A stretch of 10,649 bases of DNA, taken from an uncultured Methanobrevibacter sp. (GTDB taxonomy: Archaea; Methanobacteriota; Methanobacteria; Methanobacteriales; Methanobacteriaceae). Made by a program: the position numbers and the translations under genes. Position 1 is the first letter of the stretch. Every line of letters starts with the position of its first letter. The stretch spans positions 1 to 10,649 of the forward strand of contig NZ_CALCYR010000237.1 in assembly GCF_937906425.1 (NCBI RefSeq). The letters run 5' to 3'. Under the pieces are notes generated by a model. It searched no databases. It was not told the DNA's origin and was given only the letters and a program-made list of their open reading frames with translations. Below, one piece after another: positions 6,559 through 10,649 of this stretch.

Positions 6559-6964
6559 TGAGGATATGCCCTCTGTTCCATTCATTTCCATCTTATATCG
6601 TGAGCATGCCAAGTATTTGAATGAAAAGGTAAAGGATGAGGATTTAAGTTTCGGTCTTTTTCCACTGCTCATCAAGGTTTATAAGAATGAGGGAATCATT
6701 CAGGAACAGTTGGCTGAATCATTTAGGTTAAATGAGAGCACTGTTGCAAGAAATCTTAAGAAACTTGAGGACAAGGGTTTTATTGAAAGGATTCCAAGCA
6801 AAAGAACCAAGGTTATTGGCTTGACTGAAAAGGGGGAAAACACTGCAAGAAAAGTAATGTCTTATGATGATGAATGGGATGAGAGAATTAAGGAGATAAT
6901 TGGAGAAGAGAAATATTTGGAATTTAAGAACAGCCTTAGATTGATTTGTGAAAATCTGATTTAA
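6542..6964 (+). CDS. MarR-family winged-helix transcriptional regulator
   Basis: This is a 140-residue MarR-type repressor. The winged helix-turn-helix covers about residues 38-99: IIQEQLAESFRLNESTVARN (52-71) contains the recognition helix, followed by LKKLEDKGFIER (72-83) and the beta wing IPSKRTKVIGLTEKG (84-98). Helices before and after it (about 12-32 and 100-139) should form the dimer interface and ligand pocket. The start codon lies inside the MATE gene, giving a 17-bp overlap in another frame, so translation is probably coupled; the GGAGAGGAAAGG stretch just upstream (about 6530-6541) is its ribosome-binding site. A second in-frame ATG at 6566 has less support. It most likely controls its own operon through the palindromes at 4982-5026. 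Local MATE-MarR pairing is common in archaea and bacteria; the ligand is unknown. Confidence 0.92.
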   Translation: MKIGFDEDMPSVPFISILYREHAKYLNEKVKDEDLSFGLFPLLIKVYKNEGIIQEQLAESFRLNESTVARNLKKLEDKGFIERIPSKRTKVIGLTEKGENTARKVMSYDDEWDERIKEIIGEEKYLEFKNSLRLICENLI

Positions 6965-7040
6965 TTTGTTTTTAAATTTAATTTTAAGTATTTTATAAAT
7001 TATTTTCTATTTATTCATTCTTTTTGATTTTTTAAATTCA

Positions 7041-7150
7041 TGTTTTATTTATTTTTTTAAAATATTCTTTTTTAGACCTTATTTTTTATTTATTTTTAAA
7101 ATTTTTCTTTTTCATGCCTTATTTTTTTATTTTATTTTTTTAAAAATCAT
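7041..7150. repeat. Degenerate ~40-bp tandem repeat
   Basis: Units of about 41 bp (7041-7081) and 40 bp (7082-7121) both run from a TTTATTTATTTTT block through TAAAAT and a T-rich stretch to CCTTA; a partial third unit follows to about 7150. Divergence and low complexity make the borders uncertain. Confidence 0.5.
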
Positions 7151-7196
7151 GTTTTTTGTTAATTTAAAAGTTTTTTATTAATTAAAATTGACAATA

Positions 7197-7204
7197 TTTA
7201 TATG
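7197..7204 (+). promoter_or_regulatory. TATA box for the thioredoxin-like gene
   Basis: TTTATATG lies 35 bp before the start codon, so transcription would begin near 7225 with a short leader of about 15 nt. That leader includes the GGGGGT ribosome-binding site (7229-7233 and following T/A). Confidence 0.55.
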
Positions 7205-7239
7205 TCTTGGATTTTAATTATTATTAATGGGGGTAAACT

Positions 7240-7776
7240 ATGAGAAAAAATAAGTTTTTTAACATGTTTGCAGGGCTTGTTCTAATAGGCCTTATAATGA
7301 TTTCAATCAGTTCTATAAGTGCTGCTGATTTGGACAATTATTTTGATAGTTATGATGAAAATAACTTTACTGACAATTCCTTAAGTTTGAACACTTCAAA
7401 TAATGGTTATTCTAATTCATATATTTTAGGATTGAATGTTAGTTTTAACCCTTATCAAGCTTTAAATGATTCTAAAGAATTGAATAAAACAGTGATTCTT
7501 ATCTTTGATCAGGATTCATGTTCCTACTGTGACCAATTTGAGGAAGAGACCTTAAAAGACTCTGAAGTCCAAGCTGAAATTAATGAGTATTTTATTCCAG
7601 TTTTTGTGGATGTAAATGACAATTATGAAATGGCAGAGAGTTTTGAAGTTTATGGAACTCCTACAACTGTCTTTTTGGATGAAAATGGTAGTGAGGTCCA
7701 TAGCGTTTCAGGTTTTGTAGGTCCTGAGGAGTTTTTAAATGAAATAGATTCTTTTAAGATTAAGATGGGGCCTTAA
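7240..7776 (+). CDS. Exported thioredoxin-like protein with CSYC active site
   Basis: This 178-residue protein has a classic N-terminal export signal: basic MRKNK, a hydrophobic core (about 8-26) and a small-residue end SSISA (24-28), so cleavage near A28/A29 or retention as an anchor is expected. Residues 30-65 are rich in N, S and D and low in complexity. The thioredoxin-like domain follows (about 68-175): TVILIFDQDSCSYC (84-97) holds the redox motif C94-S-Y-C97, and VYGTPTTVFLD (137-147) provides the cis-proline at P141. Spacing and fold fit the family. Five N-x-S/T sequons (N42, N51, N66, N76, N82) lie outside the active site and could be glycosylated in an archaeal surface protein. The CcdA-type gene downstream suggests it receives reducing equivalents at the membrane's outer face. 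Its client is unknown; disulfide reductase or isomerase are both possible. Confidence 0.88.
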   Translation: MRKNKFFNMFAGLVLIGLIMISISSISAADLDNYFDSYDENNFTDNSLSLNTSNNGYSNSYILGLNVSFNPYQALNDSKELNKTVILIFDQDSCSYCDQFEEETLKDSEVQAEINEYFIPVFVDVNDNYEMAESFEVYGTPTTVFLDENGSEVHSVSGFVGPEEFLNEIDSFKIKMGP

Positions 7777-7965
7777 TGTTTAAATGAATTTTTAACTTAT
7801 TTTTTAATTTTATTTAATTTTTTTAAATTTAATTAATTATTTTAATTTATTTAATTATTTTAATTTAATTAATTTTTTTTAATTTTATTTAATTTTTTAA
7901 AATTTTACTAATTCATTTGTTTTATTAATTAATAATCTTGATTTAATTTGTATAAGGAGTTTAAA
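7777..7965. other. AT-only spacer between thioredoxin-like and CcdA genes
   Basis: Nearly pure A/T sequence with recurring TTTAATTATTTTAATT-like words and a block at about 7800-7825 that recurs 75 bp later at about 7875-7900. No clear TATA box stands out, so transcription of the CcdA gene may come partly by read-through. AAGGAG at 7954-7959 is the ribosome-binding site. Confidence 0.45.
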
Positions 7966-8583
7966 ATGGAGTTTATTCCAATTATATCATTTTTTACAGG
8001 AGTTATTTCAATACTTTCTCCCTGTATCCTAGCTATTTTGCCAATATTTGTAGCCTTTAGTTTAAAGTCTAAAACTAAAACAGAGCTATTTTCATTTGTT
8101 TTAGGATTATTCAGTGTATTTACTATAATCATATTTTTGACTGGATTCTTTACAGCTATTGTTTATCATTATATAGTTTATGTAAGGATTCTCGCTGCTT
8201 TGATATTGTTGGTAATCGGAATAATGATCTTATTTGATTATTCATTAAGTTTTAAGTCAGTTTCATATGGCGGTGAAGGTCTTCTCTCTTCTTTTATTTT
8301 GGGATTTTTAACTTCAATCGCTTGGGCTCCATGTTATAGCGGATACTTGATTTCATTGATTGGTTTGCTTGTGGCTTCAAATGATCCATTCTATGCAGTT
8401 GGAAATATAATTATCTATTGTATTGGGTTTGCTTTAACTCTTCTTGTTTTAAGCTTGATTATTAATAAGATTGATTTGGAAAGACTTATTGATAAGACAA
8501 AATACATTTCCCAGGTATTTGGAGTTTTAGTCATTTTCGGAGCTCTTTATTTGTTGTATGAGTCTCTTTTAGTTCTATTTTAG
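7966..8583 (+). CDS. CcdA/DsbD-type transmembrane thiol-redox protein
   Basis: CcdA proteins move reducing equivalents from cytoplasmic thioredoxin across the membrane to extracytoplasmic thiol proteins. From the ATG at 7966 the product is 205 residues with about six transmembrane helices. The redox cysteines of the family are visible: C20 in SILSPCILAILP (15-26) and C123 in SIAWAPCYSGYLIS (117-130), each beside a proline and in the two pseudo-repeated halves. C152 is an additional cysteine. I prefer this ATG over an in-frame TTG at 7948 because AAGGAG (7954-7959) sits 6 bp before the ATG and would lie inside the gene if the TTG were used. The thioredoxin-like gene is 189 bp upstream; whether they share a transcript is unclear, but the functional link is likely. 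A c-type cytochrome role is not implied, since no cytochrome genes are present. Confidence 0.9.
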   Translation: MEFIPIISFFTGVISILSPCILAILPIFVAFSLKSKTKTELFSFVLGLFSVFTIIIFLTGFFTAIVYHYIVYVRILAALILLVIGIMILFDYSLSFKSVSYGGEGLLSSFILGFLTSIAWAPCYSGYLISLIGLLVASNDPFYAVGNIIIYCIGFALTLLVLSLIINKIDLERLIDKTKYISQVFGVLVIFGALYLLYESLLVLF

Positions 8584-8756
8584 GGCTTTAATTAATTTAA
8601 ATTTAATTTCTAATTTTTCTTTTTTACTAATTTTAAGTGTTTTTTACTTTTTTTAGCATTAATTTTTATCTACTTTTTTTTAAAAAATTTTAAATCTAGT
8701 CTAATTTTCCAAATTATTTAAACTAAATTCACTTATTTTTTCAATTAAAAAATCAA

Positions 8757-8790
8757 TTTATATACTGATTTAAATAAATATATAAACAGT
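8757..8790 (+). promoter_or_regulatory. Promoter candidates for the scaffold-GGGtGRT operon
   Basis: TTTATATA (8757-8764) and AATATATA (8777-8784) are both good archaeal TATA boxes, predicting starts near 8788 and 8808 with leaders of about 45 or 25 nt. An imperfect inverted repeat, ACTGATTT (8764-8771) against AAACAGT (8784-8790), surrounds the second box with one bulged base and could be an operator. Confidence 0.5.
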
Positions 8791-8832
8791 AATTAATTTC
8801 ATGATTATGATTTTTTAATTGGAGATTTAAAT

Positions 8833-9525
8833 ATGATATATTCAAATGAAGTAGAAAATATGTGTCCTGTTCGTAAAGGAGCAAATCATGGCCCTGCTCC
8901 AATACCTGAAGAGGGCAGATGGGTTAAATCCAAGCAAATCAGTGATATTTCTGGTTTAACTCATGGAATCGGTTGGTGTGCACCACAGCAAGGATGTTGT
9001 AAATTAACATTAAACGTTAAGGAAGGAATTATTGAAGAGGCATTGGTTGAAACAATTGGATGCTCTGGAATGACTCATTCTGCAGCTATGGCTGGTGAAA
9101 TTCTTGTTGGAAAAACAATTCTTGAAGCATTGAACACTGACCTTGTATGTGATGCAATCAATACTGCAATGCGTGAATTATTCTTACAGATAGTCTATGG
9201 TAGAACCCAATCAGCATTTTCCGAAGACGGCCTTCCTGTTGGAGCCGGTCTTGAGGACTTGGGTAAAGGTCATAGAAGTCAAGTCGGAACAATCTATTCA
9301 ACAAAGCTTAAGGGTCCTAGATACCTTGAACTTACAGAAGGTTACATTACTGAAATCGGATTGGATGAAGATGATGAAATTATTGGATATAAATACATCA
9401 GTCTTGGAATCATGCTTGATTTAATCAAGGATGGTGTGGATCCTGCAGAAGCTATTGAAAAGGCAAGTGGTCAATATGGTAGATTTGATGATGCTGTTAA
9501 AACAATTGACCCAAGGAAGGAATAA
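8833..9525 (+). CDS. NifU/IscU-like iron-sulfur scaffold protein paired with GGGtGRT protein
   Basis: This 230-residue protein resembles the NifU/IscU scaffold family, usually annotated as an iron-sulfur cluster assembly scaffold protein when it precedes a GGGtGRT gene. The scaffold-like part covers about residues 45-120. C49 with C55/C56 (WCAPQQGCCKL) can be matched to the first IscU cysteine, C77 in ETIGCSGMTHSAA (73-85) to the GCxxSxAS-type loop, GKTILEAL (93-100) to the usual GKTLxEAL helix, and C106 (DLVCDAINTAM) to the third cysteine. C11 is extra. The 110 residues after that (about 120-230, with KGHRSQVGTIYSTKLKGPRY) are not part of ordinary IscU and may be specific to this system. GGAGAT (8821-8826) supports the start. 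Cluster binding is inferred from the cysteine pattern, not shown. Confidence 0.85.
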   Translation: MIYSNEVENMCPVRKGANHGPAPIPEEGRWVKSKQISDISGLTHGIGWCAPQQGCCKLTLNVKEGIIEEALVETIGCSGMTHSAAMAGEILVGKTILEALNTDLVCDAINTAMRELFLQIVYGRTQSAFSEDGLPVGAGLEDLGKGHRSQVGTIYSTKLKGPRYLELTEGYITEIGLDEDDEIIGYKYISLGIMLDLIKDGVDPAEAIEKASGQYGRFDDAVKTIDPRKE

Positions 9526-9545
9526 ATAAGGATTGGGGAGATATT

Positions 9546-10544
9546 ATGAGTTTATTTGAAAGTTATGAAAGAAGAATTGATCAAATCATTCCTGTTTTAG
9601 AAAAATATGGCATTAAGGATCTTCAAGAGGCTAAGGCCATATGTAATGAAAAAGGCTTTGACCCTTATGAAATCGTTAAGAATGTTCAACCAATCTGTTT
9701 TGAAAATGCTTGCTGGGCATACACTCTTGGAGCTGCAATAGCAATTAAGAAGGATTGTAAAAAGGCAAGTGATGCTGCAAGTGCTATTGGAGAGGCATTA
9801 CAGGCATTCTGTATTCCTGGAAGTGTTGCAGATGATAGAAAAGTAGGTTTAGGGCATGGAAACCTTGCGTCCATGTTGCTTAGTGAGGAAAGTCAATGTT
9901 TTGCATTTTTGGCAGGACATGAAAGTTTTGCAGCAGCTGAAGGAGCTATTGGTATTGCAAATTCTGCAAATAAGGTTAGAAAGGAACCTTTGAGAGTTAT
10001 TTTAAACGGTTTAGGTAAGGATGCTGCACTTATTATTTCCAGAATTAATGGATTCACCTATGTTCAAACCGAATTCGACTACTTTACAGGAGAGGTTAAG
10101 GTAGTTAAAGAAAAGGCTTATTCTGATGGCGAAAGAGCTAAAGTTAGATGTTATGGGGCTGATGACGTAAGGGAAGGAGTGGCCATTATGCATTTGGAAG
10201 GAGTTGACGTTTCCATTACAGGCAATTCAACAAATCCTACCAGATTCCAACATCCAGTTGCCGGAACATATAAGAAGGAATGTATTGCAGAAGGCAAGAA
10301 ATACTTCTCTGTAGCTTCCGGTGGAGGAACTGGAAGAACATTACACCCTGACAATATGGCTGCAGGTCCTGCATCCTATGGTATGACTGACACTTTAGGA
10401 AGAATGCATTCAGACGCTCAATTCGCCGGATCTTCATCCGTACCTGCTCACGTGGAAATGATGGGTTTGATTGGTATGGGTAACAATCCAATGGTTGGTG
10501 CAACTGTAGCAGTTGCAGTAGCTGTTGAGGAAGCCTTAAAATAA
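9546..10544 (+). CDS. GGGtGRT family protein, function unknown
   Basis: This 332-residue protein carries the motif that names its family, GGGTGRT (259-265), within SVASGGGTGRTLHPDNMAAG (255-274), followed by YGMTDTLGRMHSDAQFAG (278-295) and a glycine- and alanine-rich C-terminus. The glycine loop suggests nucleotide, phosphate or cofactor binding, which is only an inference. Eight cysteines are present (C33, C51, C56, C71, C89, C118, C202, C246); C51 and C56 are close (ICFENAC). GLGHGNLASMLLSEESQCFAF (101-121) is another glycine-containing block in the middle domain. There is no signal peptide or obvious membrane segment, so it is probably cytoplasmic. It begins 20 bp after the scaffold gene with GGGGAGAT (9535-9542) as a strong ribosome-binding site, so the two are almost surely one operon. 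The pairing suggests it receives a cluster from the scaffold or cooperates in cluster chemistry. Confidence 0.93.
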   Translation: MSLFESYERRIDQIIPVLEKYGIKDLQEAKAICNEKGFDPYEIVKNVQPICFENACWAYTLGAAIAIKKDCKKASDAASAIGEALQAFCIPGSVADDRKVGLGHGNLASMLLSEESQCFAFLAGHESFAAAEGAIGIANSANKVRKEPLRVILNGLGKDAALIISRINGFTYVQTEFDYFTGEVKVVKEKAYSDGERAKVRCYGADDVREGVAIMHLEGVDVSITGNSTNPTRFQHPVAGTYKKECIAEGKKYFSVASGGGTGRTLHPDNMAAGPASYGMTDTLGRMHSDAQFAGSSSVPAHVEMMGLIGMGNNPMVGATVAVAVAVEEALK

Positions 10545-10577
10545 GTTATTTTTTAATTTCTTATTTTTTCTTTTTTT
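10538..10577 (+). terminator. Terminator candidate of the scaffold-GGGtGRT operon
   Basis: AAAATAAG (10538-10545), overlapping the stop codon, can pair with CTTATTTT (10560-10567) around a 14-nt loop, and T-runs of 6-7 follow up to 10577. The hairpin is weak and AT-rich; the T-runs alone could stop archaeal RNA polymerase. Confidence 0.4.
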
Positions 10578-10649
10578 ATTTTTATTTAATTTTCTTTTTT
10601 TAAGTTCTATTTTTAGTTTAATTTATTTTATTTTCTTTTTTTTAAGTTC
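10563..10649. repeat. ~42-bp tandem repeat truncated by the window end
   Basis: TTTTCTTTTTTTAAGTTC ending at 10607 recurs, with extra T, ending at 10649, exactly 42 bp later. The preceding T- and A-rich sequence aligns only loosely. The array may continue beyond the window. Confidence 0.5.

Larger units (their letters stand above)
6965..7239. other. AT-rich spacer before the thioredoxin-like gene
   Basis: No gene is visible. It has degenerate ~40-bp tandem units (about 7041-7150) and a TATA box (7197-7204). T-runs after the marR stop are probable termination sites. Confidence 0.5.

Noticed and set aside
5182..6964. Horizontal acquisition of the MATE-marR operon
   Set aside because: Base composition and codon use look like the neighbouring genes, and no mobile element, integration site or tRNA is nearby.
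7948..7968. TTG at 7948 as start of the CcdA-type gene
   Set aside because: It would place the AAGGAG ribosome-binding site inside the coding region and add six polar residues before the first helix; the ATG at 7966 has ideal spacing.
9197..9424. Plus-strand open frame of 75 codons in another frame of the scaffold gene
   Set aside because: The overlapping frame encodes conserved family sequence; this one has no recognisable domain and no ribosome-binding site.

Overview
The window looks like a piece of the chromosome of a very AT-rich methanogenic archaeon, most likely Methanobrevibacter or a close relative. The main evidence is a clear cfbD gene, since coenzyme F430 synthesis is a methanogen and methanotroph trait. 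Supporting evidence is an archaeal PAC2-family protein, an archaeal/YGR210-type YchF-like GTPase, ribosome-binding sites of the GGTGAT/GGAG type, archaeal TATA boxes, and long spacers made almost only of A and T. The genus is an inference; no rRNA is present.

There are ten protein genes, all on the plus strand. In order: a PAC2-family proteasome-assembly-chaperone-like protein (182-970); a YchF/YGR210-type GTPase (1406-2596); CfbD, the catalytic subunit of Ni-sirohydrochlorin a,c-diamide reductive cyclase (2816-3922); HisH, the glutaminase subunit of imidazole glycerol phosphate synthase (4089-4685); a MATE efflux transporter (5182-6558) overlapping a MarR-family regulator (6542-6964); an exported thioredoxin-like protein (7240-7776) followed by a CcdA-type membrane thiol-redox protein (7966-8583); and a NifU/IscU-like scaffold protein (8833-9525) followed 20 bp later by a GGGtGRT-family protein (9546-10544).

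Three pairs work together. MATE and MarR form a translationally overlapping operon. In front of it is a strong palindromic operator candidate (4982-5026) just downstream of a TATA box, which fits autoregulated drug efflux. The thioredoxin-like protein and CcdA fit an extracytoplasmic thiol-reduction couple: CcdA passes electrons across the membrane and the exported CxxC protein receives them. The scaffold and GGGtGRT genes form a conserved pair of unknown function. It is the best candidate here for an undescribed system, probably linked to iron-sulfur chemistry.

The spacers are long (about 150-500 bp) and AT-rich, and several hold short tandem duplications. These are a 48-bp unit carrying a TATA box before cfbD, a 39-bp unit before hisH, a 46-bp unit before the MATE gene, degenerate ~40-bp units before the thioredoxin gene, and a ~42-bp unit running into the right end. 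There is also a 9-bp array after the PAC2 gene and an 11-copy TTTTA microsatellite after hisH. I saw no rRNA, tRNA, CRISPR array, insertion sequence or broken gene.
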